From Verrucomicrobiaceae bacterium (GTDB lineage: Bacteria; Verrucomicrobiota; Verrucomicrobiia; Verrucomicrobiales; Akkermansiaceae): a DNA stretch of 64,000 nucleotides. The notes under the pieces are model-generated. The model did no database searches, was not told the DNA's origin, and saw only the letters and a list, made by a program, of their open reading frames with translations. Position numbers and translations under genes: made by a program. Where the stretch lies: positions 124,001-188,000 of the forward strand of contig JAIXWR010000038.1 in assembly GCA_027491155.1 (NCBI GenBank), given 5' to 3'. Below are positions 9,076-18,425 of this stretch, piece after piece (positions within the stretch are counted from its first letter, which is position 1; each line of letters starts with the position of its first letter).

Positions 9076-10239
9076 ATGAAAAAAAAGCACGCCGTCATCT
9101 ATCTCTGCAAAGGCTTGCCCTCGCGCTCGGGAGGCGGATTGGGAGTCGCCTACAACTACCTTTCGGCAACCTGGAACCAGCCGATGGCTCCCGTGGCGGC
9201 CGATCACATCCTGTTTTGCGGGGAAGCCGAGAAGCTGCTGGAACCCGGGCCTGTCGGCCTCGACGGGTTCCTTTCCTCTCTTGATCCCGGGCCACGCAGG
9301 GGTGCTTCCCTGTTTGCGTGGCAAGCGGGAAGGGTCAGGGAGATCGCGCGGAACTACGAAAAGGTGGTGGTGCTGGCATTCACGCCCTTTTATCTGTGGC
9401 CGCTGGTCCGGCCCTTCAAGGGCGGCAACATCGTCACTGTCCACAGCGAGCACGGCAAGGGCGGCCGTCACCATGAACTGGCGGAGGAACGCGGAAGCTT
9501 CGGCTGGCGCGAGCGCTTCGTCGAATGGTGCGTCGGATGGAATTTCCGGCTACCCGATCATGTCGTTTTCCCGAGCCGCGGTGCGCTGAATCTGTTCATC
9601 GACAAGAACCCCGCGCTCAAGGAGCCGGCCGCATCCAAGTCGGTCATCCTCTACAACGGGGTTGCGACTTGCGAGGCCCCGCCGCCGCGGCCGGGGAGCG
9701 GGCCCTTGGAGATCATTTCAGTCGCCCACCACGTCCGCGAGAAGGGCCTGGACGTCATGGTCGAAGCCCTGCGTCGGACCACGGCTGCCGGGGTCGATTG
9801 GCACATGCTGAACTTCGGTCACCTGTCGGGACTCACCGACGAGCTCCGCGCGCAGGCCGGGGCCGCGGGAATCGGCGACCGGATCGAGTTCGCCGGGCTC
9901 AAGCCCCAGGCGGAAGTCCGGGGCAGGCTCGCTGCGGGTGACGTGTTTCTCCACACGCCGACGATCGTGGTGTTCGATCTCTCCTTGCTGGAGGCGATGA
10001 TGCACGCGATCCCGGTGGTGACCGTGCCGCTCGAAGGCAACCGCGAGGCGCTGGGGGAGGACTATCCGCTGTATGCAACCACGCCGGACGAGATTGCTGA
10101 GCGGCTGCGCTGGATCGCCGGGCACCGCGCCGAAGCGGATGCGATCGGCCGGGGACTCCGGCAAAGGGCGCTCGAGATGTTCACCAACGAGGCCTTGGTC
10201 GGCCACTACGCCCGCTTCCTCGGACGGCTGCTGGAGTGA
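9076..10239 (+). CDS. Glycosyltransferase family 4
   Basis: A 387-residue GT-B enzyme. It begins YLCKGLPSRSGGGLGVAYNY, a first-domain glycine-rich loop. The donor domain starts EIISVAHHVREKGLDVMVEA near residue 214. DLSLLEAMMHAIPVVTVPLE near residue 301 is the E-x7-E region, with the first position changed to Asp/Leu. It directly follows the galactopyranose mutase gene, so a galactofuranosyltransferase role is possible but unproven. Confidence 0.83.
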   Translation: MKKKHAVIYLCKGLPSRSGGGLGVAYNYLSATWNQPMAPVAADHILFCGEAEKLLEPGPVGLDGFLSSLDPGPRRGASLFAWQAGRVREIARNYEKVVVLAFTPFYLWPLVRPFKGGNIVTVHSEHGKGGRHHELAEERGSFGWRERFVEWCVGWNFRLPDHVVFPSRGALNLFIDKNPALKEPAASKSVILYNGVATCEAPPPRPGSGPLEIISVAHHVREKGLDVMVEALRRTTAAGVDWHMLNFGHLSGLTDELRAQAGAAGIGDRIEFAGLKPQAEVRGRLAAGDVFLHTPTIVVFDLSLLEAMMHAIPVVTVPLEGNREALGEDYPLYATTPDEIAERLRWIAGHRAEADAIGRGLRQRALEMFTNEALVGHYARFLGRLLE

Positions 10240-10266
10240 TCGGCTCCCGCAGGAGATTTCCCCCGG

Positions 10267-12465
10267 ATGAACCTTCACTCAACATCGGCGGCCGGCATGT
10301 CCGCCCGGATGCCCGCGCTCGACGGCTTGCGGGGATTGGCGATCCTGATGGTGCTGGTCCACCATGTCTGCCTGCTCCCGCATCCGGTGCACCCGGTCGA
10401 CCGTTTCATCGAGCGCGCCTCGCGCCCGCTCTGGATCGGGGTCGATCTGTTGTTCGTGTTGTCGGGTTTCCTGATCACGCGCAGCGTGCTGGAAACAATG
10501 GGCCGGCCCGGCTGGCTCGGTGGCTTCTTTCTCCGCCGGTCGCTGCGGGTCCTTCCGCTCTACTTCCTTTCGGTAGTGCTGTTCCTCGTCGTGTTGCCGC
10601 AGTTCCCGTGGAGCGGTTTCGACGTTTACCGGGCTTATTCCGATGGCGAACTGGCGTCCTTCCTCTTCGCCTATCTGAATTACTTTTATGCCACGACTTG
10701 GCCGGCGGGCTACCTCGGTCATTTCTGGTCCTTGTGCGTCGAGATCCATTTCTACCTGGTCTGGCCTTTTCTCTTACTGTGGTTCAAGGGGCGTCTCGAA
10801 CTCTTGTGCAAGCTCCTGATCCTCGGGGTGACCTTTGCGAGGATCGGGGCGATCGCCACCGGCTACTGGACCGCCGAACTCGGCTACCATGCGACCCATC
10901 TCCGGCTCGACGCCCCGGTTGCGGGTGCCTTGGCCTACCTCGTCCTGCAGCGCTGCCAGAGTGATCCGAAGTTCCTTCCGCGGGTCCGTCGCCTGTTGGT
11001 TCCCTGTGCCTGCGTTGCCGCCGGGTTTCTGATTTTCGGGCGAACCCGCTCCAGCCATCTGGGCAATCTCGTCGGTTTTCCCTTCGTCGGAGCGACGATG
11101 TGCCTTTTCCTTCTGCTTGCGATCAAGGGAGAGATCCGCTGGCTGGATCGGATCCTGACCAGCCGCTTCATGGTCTGGAACGGGAAGCTGTCGTATGCGC
11201 TCTATGTTTTCCATTTCCCCGCAATCTATCTGGCGTGGCAACTCTTCTACCCCGGTGGCGAGCTTCCGTCATGGCGCGGCATGATTTGGCCCTTCGCGTT
11301 GCTTTCCGCCGCCGTGGCGATTCCGTTCACGTATGGTCTGGCGTGGCTTTCCGGAAAACTCATCGAAGGACCTTGCCAGCGGATCGCCCGATCTCCCGCG
11401 AAGTCCGCGGTCATGGTGGGTCCGGCCGCGCCGGCGGGTGGCGTGGCCGGCGTTTCGCGGCGGGACGAGGCGATCGACATCGCCCGCCTGGTGGCAGCCG
11501 TCCTGATCGTGCTTTACCACGCGGCCCAGTCATACTCCCTCGCGGGCGGAACGGATCTCAACGGCTGGCCGCCCTGGGCGATTGTCGGAACGATCTCGTT
11601 GTGGGGCCGGGTTCCGTTTTTCTTCTTCCTCGCCGGATGGCTGGCTTCGAAGTCGTTGGACAAACCGGGGGCCGATGGTGCTGCCTTTGTCGGGAAGAAG
11701 CTGAAGGGACTCGGGGTTCCCTATCTCTTCTGGAATCTCGTCTGCCTGTTGATGCTCTGGATTGCCGCGACCTCGGGACTTGGTCCCAGGGAAATTGAAG
11801 TTGCGGGCCTATCGCAGGTGCTGATGCAGTGGGTTGGCTTCGGAATGCCTCCCGCGAACGGACCCCTGTGGTTCGTTCGGGACTTGATCCTGGCTTCGCT
11901 GGCAGCGCCGCTGATGATGCGTCTGGGACCTTGGTTGCTCCTGCCCTGCCTGGCCTTGACCACCTGGCCGGAGCCCGTGATGTCCTGTCAGGCTGCGGGA
12001 ATTCCGCTCCCATCCTCGCTCGGTTATTTCGGGCTCGGAATGCTTTTCCGGTATCTGCCGCCGGGCAGCCTCGCCAGGTTCTTCCCCCGGCCGGGAACCG
12101 GAGCCGTTCTCTGCCTGATCGCCGGAGCCGTGGTGCTGGTCTACGATGTACCCCTGCCTCCTCTGGTTGGACCTGCGGTAGGTGCCGCGGGTATCCTGCT
12201 CACGGGGCGTTTCGTCCACGGTTCCCTGCCGGTGCTGGCAGGACGGATGGCGGCTTGGTCGGCGGCTTCCTTCATGTTGTTCGCGGCCAACGTTCCGTTT
12301 TTCGCCGTGGGCCGGGCGATTTACCTGAACCTTCCGGATAGGCCGCCGGCTGCCCTTTATTTCACCCTGCTCGCCTGTGCTTTCATTCCCCTCGGGATCG
12401 CCGGTCACCGCTGGCTCCGGGATCACTGTCCGGGAAGCCTGAGAATCCTGAGTGGAGGACGCTGA
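10267..12465 (+). CDS. Tandem membrane acyltransferase-3 fusion protein
   Basis: A 732-residue polytopic membrane protein made of two acyltransferase-3 units. Residues 15-375 are an OafA-type unit: ALDGLRGLAILMVLVHHVC with the conserved His, FVLSGFLITRS, then HFWSLCVEIHFYLVWPF. Residues 396-732 are a second, WecH/fucose-acetylase-like unit: AIDIARLVAAVLIVLYHAAQ, then FFFFLAGWLASKSLDK and NGPLWFVRDLILASL. Such enzymes move acetyl or other acyl groups across the inner membrane onto glycans. One uninterrupted frame covers both, so this is a fusion and not two genes. It ends 13 bases from a convergent gene. Confidence 0.85.
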   Translation: MNLHSTSAAGMSARMPALDGLRGLAILMVLVHHVCLLPHPVHPVDRFIERASRPLWIGVDLLFVLSGFLITRSVLETMGRPGWLGGFFLRRSLRVLPLYFLSVVLFLVVLPQFPWSGFDVYRAYSDGELASFLFAYLNYFYATTWPAGYLGHFWSLCVEIHFYLVWPFLLLWFKGRLELLCKLLILGVTFARIGAIATGYWTAELGYHATHLRLDAPVAGALAYLVLQRCQSDPKFLPRVRRLLVPCACVAAGFLIFGRTRSSHLGNLVGFPFVGATMCLFLLLAIKGEIRWLDRILTSRFMVWNGKLSYALYVFHFPAIYLAWQLFYPGGELPSWRGMIWPFALLSAAVAIPFTYGLAWLSGKLIEGPCQRIARSPAKSAVMVGPAAPAGGVAGVSRRDEAIDIARLVAAVLIVLYHAAQSYSLAGGTDLNGWPPWAIVGTISLWGRVPFFFFLAGWLASKSLDKPGADGAAFVGKKLKGLGVPYLFWNLVCLLMLWIAATSGLGPREIEVAGLSQVLMQWVGFGMPPANGPLWFVRDLILASLAAPLMMRLGPWLLLPCLALTTWPEPVMSCQAAGIPLPSSLGYFGLGMLFRYLPPGSLARFFPRPGTGAVLCLIAGAVVLVYDVPLPPLVGPAVGAAGILLTGRFVHGSLPVLAGRMAAWSAASFMLFAANVPFFAVGRAIYLNLPDRPPAALYFTLLACAFIPLGIAGHRWLRDHCPGSLRILSGGR

Positions 12466-12478
12466 CCCCACCGCCGGC

Positions 12479-15400
12479 TCAGGGTCCGGTCCGCTCGAAT
12501 TGCAACCTCATGAATCCGCGGGTCGGCGGCAGTTCGGGATCGGTTACCTCCAGCCGGTACTCGCCGCTCTTTTCATCGATGAAACACCCGGTGATGACCG
12601 GTTGGGCGACGGGATTCCATTGTGCCGGGTTGGCAGAGGATTGAAGGCTCCAGGCGGCTCCTCGGCCCGGGTTCGGATCCGGGAAGGCGAGGGAGCGGGT
12701 ACCCTTTTTGATTTGGAACAGTTCCGGGTTGCGGGCCCGCGGGTCGGAAGCGATGGCAAACTCAACGTAGTTGGGGAGTCCGTCGCTGTCGGGATCGGCA
12801 TCCGGATGGCTGAGAATTCCTGCCGCAATTTCCGCCGGGCTGAAGTGGCGGGTACGCCATGTCGCCAGCGAGGGCTCATCCACGGCCGCGAGCCGGTAAC
12901 TGGCGCCCGAAGCAGGAACGGGATAGGTCACGAGAATCATTCCGGGTAGCGACGACCCCGATGTGAAGGCCTCTCCCGTGACAGTGGCGGGTCGCCAGCG
13001 CGAGACGCCCGCGCTTTCCATCAGACGCCAGCCGATTTCCGCATCGTCACGCCACAGGAAGCTGACCTGGCCGTTGGTTTGTGAGATCTGTGGAGCGGCA
13101 TCGGGCAGTCCCGGATTGGTGCCCTGAGCGTATTCGAGCAGGTTGGAGCGACCGTCAAAGTCCGAATCGAATGCGAGCGACATGGGTTGCTCCACCGGGA
13201 GGGGTTGCCCCGCGTATTCCTGCAGCCAGCCGTAGGTGGGGAGCGGATCGCCGCTGCCATTCGGCTGGCCGGCCGCGGGCACGGGGAAGTAACGGGCGAG
13301 GAGATGAGTGGTTCTTTCCAGATCCAGCGAGGCGCGGATGAAGCAGCGGCCGTCGCTGTCGTTCCCATTGTAGGCTTGGATCGCCAGTACGTTGGTTCCC
13401 GGATTGAGCAGACCGGAGAATGCGGAAAGATCCAAAATGGCCTTTTCGAAGCTGCGGGAGTCGTCCCGGGGAACGCTTGCCACCGTGCCGGCGGCGGGCG
13501 CATTGCAGTAGGCGACTTCGGTCCCGTTCAGCCAGGCTCTGAAACCGTCGTCGAACTCAAGCTTCAGCTTGATTCCGGTGACCGGTTCTTGTCCGGCTTC
13601 GAAGGGAATCCGGACGAGGTAGGCGGAATCGGACTGCAGTCCGAACGAAGGGGCTGGATCGGTAACGAGCGGTCGTTTTTCCGGATTATCGTGGGCGAGG
13701 TAACCGTTGGCAGGGTCGGGAGCAAAAGCCCCGGTGAGGTCGTAGCTCGCGTAATCCAGCAGGGCATCCTGGTTGTGGGTGGAGCCGATGGCACCGATGG
13801 TCAGCCAGTTGAAACGGGAGGAATCGCGGGGCTGGCCACCGGTCCGGCCGCTGATTTCCACCCCGTCCCGCCACACGAAGAACCTGCGGGCCGGGGCATG
13901 GTAGGCCATCCGGAACACGTGGAAGCCGTCGTTGTTGGGCGCGGTGGAGATCACGGCACCGTGTTCGTAAGGAGAACCGAGGACGACCCGGTCCGACTGA
14001 ATGAAGAGATGGGTATAAGCACCGCCGGTCGGCTGGGTGCCGCCGCGAATCACAAAGCCTTGGTTGCTGCCGGTCTGGGTGCCATTCAGCTTCAAGCGCA
14101 CTTCCACGGTCCACGAGCGGTCGGCACCGCTGATCCAGCTTGGAACACTGGCCGAAACACCGGGTCCGGTGCAGGCATAAATGCCATAAATGCCGCCACC
14201 TTGTGCGGTCCAGCCGGCCAGCGACGGGAGGAGGTTCCAGACTCCGGCCGGGCCTTGGTCGCAGGTCCACCGACGGGAGAACTGGCTTTCCTCGCGGCGC
14301 GGGAGTTCCTGGCCGAACCCTCCGGTGCCGACGGCCCAGCCCGAAGCCACAAAGCCAGGCTGTTGCCAGCCTGCGGGCGGCTGGCTGGTCACCAGTCGCT
14401 GGTGCACGGAGCCCGGTCCGACCGCGGGGGTGACCGTGGCATCGGCCCGGCCCAGCGATCCGGGAAATGCCCAACTTCCCCAGCCGATTGCATCCATCGT
14501 CTCGCCGTCCCTTCCGATCAAGCGGACCTGCCCTCCCGAATTGCTGACCGTGAAGTTGCTATGCAGATTGCGTGTGCTGTCGCGGGAATACTTCCCGGAG
14601 AGAAAGACGATTCTCCGTTCGCCCGGCCACAATACGGTCGAATCGGTGAACACGTAGCGGTTGCTTTCAGGACCGGCATCCAGTGCCAGCCCGTCGAGGC
14701 AAATGCCGAAATCCCGCGGGTTGTACAATTCCAGCCACGGGAAGCAGGTTCCCGTTTCGTCCAAGGGAGATCCATTTCCGGGCGATGGGGCGACTTCGCT
14801 GAGCCGCGGGAGCGCCGATCGGGACCTGGATTCCCACACCCGGCAATAATTGAGTTCCGCAAGACGTTTCAATCCCGGCTCGATCAGGTGCAGTCCGTCT
14901 CCCGCCCAATCCGCGCGGCTTGCGAGCAGCGAGTAGGAATCGACCGTGCCGAGACCGATCGCGGGGCTCAGACTGTCCACCCGTTGCTGGACAGCCGGCC
15001 GGTTGAGCGCGGTGCCGGAATCGTCCGTCGAAAAAACCCGGGAAGGGCCGAAAACGTTCCCGGGAAAGCCGACCACTCCCAACGGACCCCGGAAATCGGG
15101 AGTCAGCCGGTTCCACAGCCAGATCGATGGATTGCGGCCGGAACTCCGCCACGAAGCCACGAGATCCCGGTAGCCCTGTTCGAACAGCGCGGGATTCACC
15201 CAACTGGAATTGCAGTCGTTGATGCCAAGACCGGCGATGATGAAATCCGGTTGCCAGTTGAACGTGCCGAGCTGTTCCCCGCTGTAAATGAAAGCCCTGG
15301 ACGTTTGGCCGGGATACACGCCGGCGGTGGCGCCGCCGAAACCGTAGTTCCTCACCTGATAGCCGGGCCCGAGAAGCCGGGCGAGATAGTCGGGATAGGT

Positions 15401-15595
15401 TTTTTCGAGCAGGGGCAGTTGAAGCCAGTATCCCCAGGTCACGCTTCCCCCCACGCAAGCGACCTTCTTCGGGGCCGGATCCGCCCATTCGACCGGCTCC
15501 GATCGAACCGGTGCCAATCCCAAGACCGCACAAGCCGCAAGCCCGCTCCACGGGAGCGACCTGCGCCCGGATTTGGGTTTAAGCTCCGACGGCAT
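12479..15595 (-). CDS. Secreted multidomain SGNH-hydrolase-like protein
   Basis: A 1038-residue secreted protein. A signal peptide (LAACAVLGLAPVRS) is followed by an SGNH/GDSL-type domain at about residues 35-265: ACVGGSVTWGYW holds the nucleophile Ser, GINDCN is block III, and DGLHL near residue 250 holds Asp and His. A lamin-tail-like domain follows (WLELYNPRDFGICLDGLALD). Next come a LamG-like domain near 450-610 and a beta-sandwich module near 660-760 (FDDGFRAWLNGTEVAY). Two calcium-type repeats, DSDFDGRSNLLEYA and DADPDSDGLPNYVEFA, lie near the C-terminus. No PEP-CTERM tail is seen. It probably esterifies or de-esterifies polysaccharide outside the cell, and it is inverted relative to the cluster. 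ATG was preferred to a TTG four codons upstream. Confidence 0.8.
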   Translation of the reverse strand: MPSELKPKSGRRSLPWSGLAACAVLGLAPVRSEPVEWADPAPKKVACVGGSVTWGYWLQLPLLEKTYPDYLARLLGPGYQVRNYGFGGATAGVYPGQTSRAFIYSGEQLGTFNWQPDFIIAGLGINDCNSSWVNPALFEQGYRDLVASWRSSGRNPSIWLWNRLTPDFRGPLGVVGFPGNVFGPSRVFSTDDSGTALNRPAVQQRVDSLSPAIGLGTVDSYSLLASRADWAGDGLHLIEPGLKRLAELNYCRVWESRSRSALPRLSEVAPSPGNGSPLDETGTCFPWLELYNPRDFGICLDGLALDAGPESNRYVFTDSTVLWPGERRIVFLSGKYSRDSTRNLHSNFTVSNSGGQVRLIGRDGETMDAIGWGSWAFPGSLGRADATVTPAVGPGSVHQRLVTSQPPAGWQQPGFVASGWAVGTGGFGQELPRREESQFSRRWTCDQGPAGVWNLLPSLAGWTAQGGGIYGIYACTGPGVSASVPSWISGADRSWTVEVRLKLNGTQTGSNQGFVIRGGTQPTGGAYTHLFIQSDRVVLGSPYEHGAVISTAPNNDGFHVFRMAYHAPARRFFVWRDGVEISGRTGGQPRDSSRFNWLTIGAIGSTHNQDALLDYASYDLTGAFAPDPANGYLAHDNPEKRPLVTDPAPSFGLQSDSAYLVRIPFEAGQEPVTGIKLKLEFDDGFRAWLNGTEVAYCNAPAAGTVASVPRDDSRSFEKAILDLSAFSGLLNPGTNVLAIQAYNGNDSDGRCFIRASLDLERTTHLLARYFPVPAAGQPNGSGDPLPTYGWLQEYAGQPLPVEQPMSLAFDSDFDGRSNLLEYAQGTNPGLPDAAPQISQTNGQVSFLWRDDAEIGWRLMESAGVSRWRPATVTGEAFTSGSSLPGMILVTYPVPASGASYRLAAVDEPSLATWRTRHFSPAEIAAGILSHPDADPDSDGLPNYVEFAIASDPRARNPELFQIKKGTRSLAFPDPNPGRGAAWSLQSSANPAQWNPVAQPVITGCFIDEKSGEYRLEVTDPELPPTRGFMRLQFERTGP

Positions 15596-15860
15596 TGGGA
15601 GAACCAATCACCGCACCGCACAGGCCGCAAGAGACCTTTCAATCCTTCGCAAAGCTGAATAAATCGTGACTCGGAGGATCCTTCTGCAACCGGTTGCTTG
15701 CTCGTGGCTTATTGCTCAGGTCGAAACTCGAGAAGTAATCCCGGGAGAAATGATTGTGCCCGCGACGTTAACTTGCCGCCGCCGTCTTTCTGGCCCGCGG
15801 CCCTTCCGGTCATTTGGTGCGGGACTTTCATCCGGCCGTAATTCTTAGAGAGCCTCAAGT

Positions 15861-16709
15861 ATGCAAAGCGTTTCGGAATTCTGCTGGGCACTGAGTTATC
15901 GATTTCTGGTTTTCGCCGAAAAGGCGCTTCCGATGAAGGGGCTGTGGTTCGGCATCCGGTTTCGGATGGAATGCCAGCGCCGTCACGGGCCGTTCCAACG
16001 GGAGTTCGTTAAGAAGGTCTATCAGGGAGGGGCACCGAGAACCCTTGGGGGACCCTTTGCGGGGATGCGTTATTTCGACGGGACCTTCTTCGGTCCCGTC
16101 ACGCCCCGGTGGCTGGGAAGTTACGAGGAGGCGTTGCATCCCGTGATTTCCGAGGTGATCGCAAAGAAGTACGGGACGGTGATCGATGTTGGAAGCGCCG
16201 AAGGATACTACGCGATCGGGTTCGCCCGCGCCATGCCGGCCAGCGATGTTTATTCCTTCGATACCGATCCGGTGTCGCGTAGCCAGCAGCGGAAGCTCAT
16301 CGCCTTGAACAGCGTGACCAACCTGCAACTGGGTGGTTTCTGCAGCCACGAATTCCTCGGTTCGACGGGATTCAAAACTCCTGTTTTCCTGTTGGTCGAC
16401 ATCGAGGGCTGGGAATACGAGCTACTCGATCCCGCCCGCTGCCCGGCGCTCGCGGGGATGGACATCCTCGCCGAGTTGCATGACGGGTTCGGGCTAACCT
16501 ACGAGCAGATGATCGAGTGCCTCTCGGACCGCTTTTCGGCCACGCATGCGATCGAAAGAATTGTCGATGGGGCAAGGCATCCCGGCGATTATGCCGCCCT
16601 TGCCGGCCAACAATTGGATGAGGCTGAGCTGGCGGAAGCGATCAACGAATACCGTCCATGGCAAAACTCATGGTTGTATTTGCGAAAGCGAGAGGCCGCC
16701 GGGCGCTGA
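15861..16709 (+). CDS. FkbM-like SAM-dependent methyltransferase
   Basis: A 282-residue protein. TVIDVGSAEGYYAIGFA near residue 107 is SAM motif I, and FLLVDIEGWEYELLDP near residue 175 is the D-x-E-G motif typical of FkbM-type methyltransferases. The N-terminal 90 residues are basic and aromatic and may contact membrane or glycan. It is read divergently from the SGNH-protein gene across a 265-base gap with lower G+C, which probably holds both promoters. The acceptor is unknown. Confidence 0.75.
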   Translation: MQSVSEFCWALSYRFLVFAEKALPMKGLWFGIRFRMECQRRHGPFQREFVKKVYQGGAPRTLGGPFAGMRYFDGTFFGPVTPRWLGSYEEALHPVISEVIAKKYGTVIDVGSAEGYYAIGFARAMPASDVYSFDTDPVSRSQQRKLIALNSVTNLQLGGFCSHEFLGSTGFKTPVFLLVDIEGWEYELLDPARCPALAGMDILAELHDGFGLTYEQMIECLSDRFSATHAIERIVDGARHPGDYAALAGQQLDEAELAEAINEYRPWQNSWLYLRKREAAGR

Positions 16710-16748
16710 AGGGGCCCTGATCCAGATCCCATCCCCAAACCTTTCCTC

Positions 16749-18317
16749 ATGCTCTTCAATTCCTGGGAGTTCCTGATCCTGCTGGCGGTGACCTTCGCGC
16801 TCTACTACGCGCCTTGGTCGAGGGGGCGGCATGGCAAGGCGTGGCAAGTCACTTTGGCACTTGCGGCGAGCGTCGTGTTCTATGGTTGGGAGGATCCCCG
16901 GCTGATCGTCCTGCTGGCCCTTTCCGCGGTGGGCAATAGCATCGCCACTGCCAGGATCATCCAGCACAAGGTCGCCGGCGACGAGGCGAAGGTGAAGCGA
17001 TGGACCTCGCTCGCGGTGATCCTGAACCTGGCCCTGCTTGCGGGATTCAAGTACCTGCCGTTCCTCGCCGGGATGTTGCCCTTCCTCCCCGCGTCCTGGG
17101 TGGAGGCGCTGAAGGGCATCCCGCTTCCGATCGGCATTTCGTTCTACACCTTCCACGGCATCAGCATGATTGTCGACGTGTCGCGGGGGGAGGTGACACG
17201 GGAAGGCGATGCCTTGCTTTCCAAGGGAGGCCGCTTTGCCAAGGGCGTGCGGGACATCGGCTTCTATCTCCTGTTTTTCCCGCAACTGGTCGCGGGCCCG
17301 ATTGTCAAGGCGAAGCAGTTCTGGCCTCAGATCGCGGCGAAGCGGATCGAGGATATCCCGTGGAAGAAAGTCGTGCGCGCCCTGGTTGCGGGCTACTTCC
17401 TCAAGGTGTTCGTGGCCGACAACCTGGCGGAGCAGACCGTCTTGCTGACGATCGGGACGGCGGAGCTGTCGAACTCGGGACCCTTCTTCCTGCTGCCCCT
17501 GCTTTATGCATACAGCCTGCAGATTTTTGCCGACTTTGCCGGTTACTCCCTGATTGCGATCGGGCTGGCCTGGATGTTCGGCTACCGGTTTCCGGACAAT
17601 TTCAATTTCCCTTATCTCTCCACCAGCATCACGGAGTTCTGGCGCCGCTGGCACATGTCCCTGTCCGCCTGGCTGCGCGACTACCTCTACATTCCGCTCG
17701 GCGGCAACCGCAAAGGGCCGGGGCGGACCTATGTGAACCTGTTCCTCGTGATGTTCCTCGGCGGCTTGTGGCATGGAGCGGAGTGGAAGTTCGCGTTGTG
17801 GGGGAGTTTGCACGGGCTGGCCCTGGCGGTGGAGCGCTTGCTTGGGGCAAGGAGAGGCGAGCAAAGAGACGAGAGGGAGACCGGGGAGCAGGGAGAGGCG
17901 AGACGCAAGCAAGAGAGGCGCTTGGCGGGTCCTTTGGTCGGTTCAAGCTCTCCTGGCTCGAGTCTCCCCCCTCGCGTCTCCCTGCTCAAGAAGGCTCTCG
18001 CGTGGTTCTGGACCTTTCACCTCGTCACCCTGCTCTGGTTGACCTTCCTGATGCCGGACATCGCCCACATCCGCGCGTTCTTCGAGGGGGCCTTGAGCGG
18101 ACGAACCTTCCTGTCCGGCCCGCCGGTCTTCTCGCTGCTGTTCTACGGCACGGCCGTGGTGCTCTACCATGCATGGGGTTGGCTCAAGGAGCATCGTGAA
18201 GCAGTGGCCGCGAAGCTGGAGGGCTCGTCGCTGGAGCCGGTGCTCCACGGCATCATGCTGTTCCTGATCGTGACCAATCCCGGTGCGCCGCAGGGCTTCA
18301 TCTATTTCCAGTTCTAA
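16749..18317 (+). CDS. MBOAT family O-acyltransferase (AlgI-like)
   Basis: A 522-residue polytopic membrane protein of the AlgI/DltB family, which brings acetyl groups to periplasmic polysaccharide. FYTFHGISMIVDVSRG near residue 134, ITEFWRRWHMSLSAWLRDYL near residue 295 and LGGLWHGAEWKFALWGSLHG near residue 337 are family signatures. The second His of LWHG is the proposed catalytic residue. Between VERLLG and KKALAWFWTFH it carries about 48 extra hydrophilic, low-complexity residues encoded by a palindromic DNA insert. Other members pass straight from the HG helix to the next membrane segment. It is followed by its usual SGNH partner. Confidence 0.92.
   Translation: MLFNSWEFLILLAVTFALYYAPWSRGRHGKAWQVTLALAASVVFYGWEDPRLIVLLALSAVGNSIATARIIQHKVAGDEAKVKRWTSLAVILNLALLAGFKYLPFLAGMLPFLPASWVEALKGIPLPIGISFYTFHGISMIVDVSRGEVTREGDALLSKGGRFAKGVRDIGFYLLFFPQLVAGPIVKAKQFWPQIAAKRIEDIPWKKVVRALVAGYFLKVFVADNLAEQTVLLTIGTAELSNSGPFFLLPLLYAYSLQIFADFAGYSLIAIGLAWMFGYRFPDNFNFPYLSTSITEFWRRWHMSLSAWLRDYLYIPLGGNRKGPGRTYVNLFLVMFLGGLWHGAEWKFALWGSLHGLALAVERLLGARRGEQRDERETGEQGEARRKQERRLAGPLVGSSSPGSSLPPRVSLLKKALAWFWTFHLVTLLWLTFLMPDIAHIRAFFEGALSGRTFLSGPPVFSLLFYGTAVVLYHAWGWLKEHREAVAAKLEGSSLEPVLHGIMLFLIVTNPGAPQGFIYFQF
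17844..17988 (+). repeat. Palindromic element inserted in frame in the MBOAT gene
   Basis: This is a purine-rich then pyrimidine-rich stretch. Its arms 17886-17902 and 17971-17987 are inverted repeats matching at 16 of 17 positions. It encodes about 48 charged and Ser/Pro-rich residues absent from the family pattern. The 11-mer CTCGCGTCTCC in the right arm recurs at 18386-18396 just upstream of the next gene, so this looks like a dispersed repeat family. The reading frame is kept. Confidence 0.7.
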
Positions 18318-18425
18318 CAGCGCAGGGAGAAGCGGGCTAATGGAGCTTGATCCACTCCCCGAACTTTCCAAGCACCGTTCTTTGGCTCGCGTCTCCAAGC
18401 TCCAAGCTCTTTGCTTCGCCATCCC

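Noticed and set aside
13187-15658. An 823-codon open frame opposite the SGNH protein gene
   Set aside because: The SGNH-protein frame has a signal peptide and recognisable domains; the opposite frame is Arg/Gly/Pro-rich noise.
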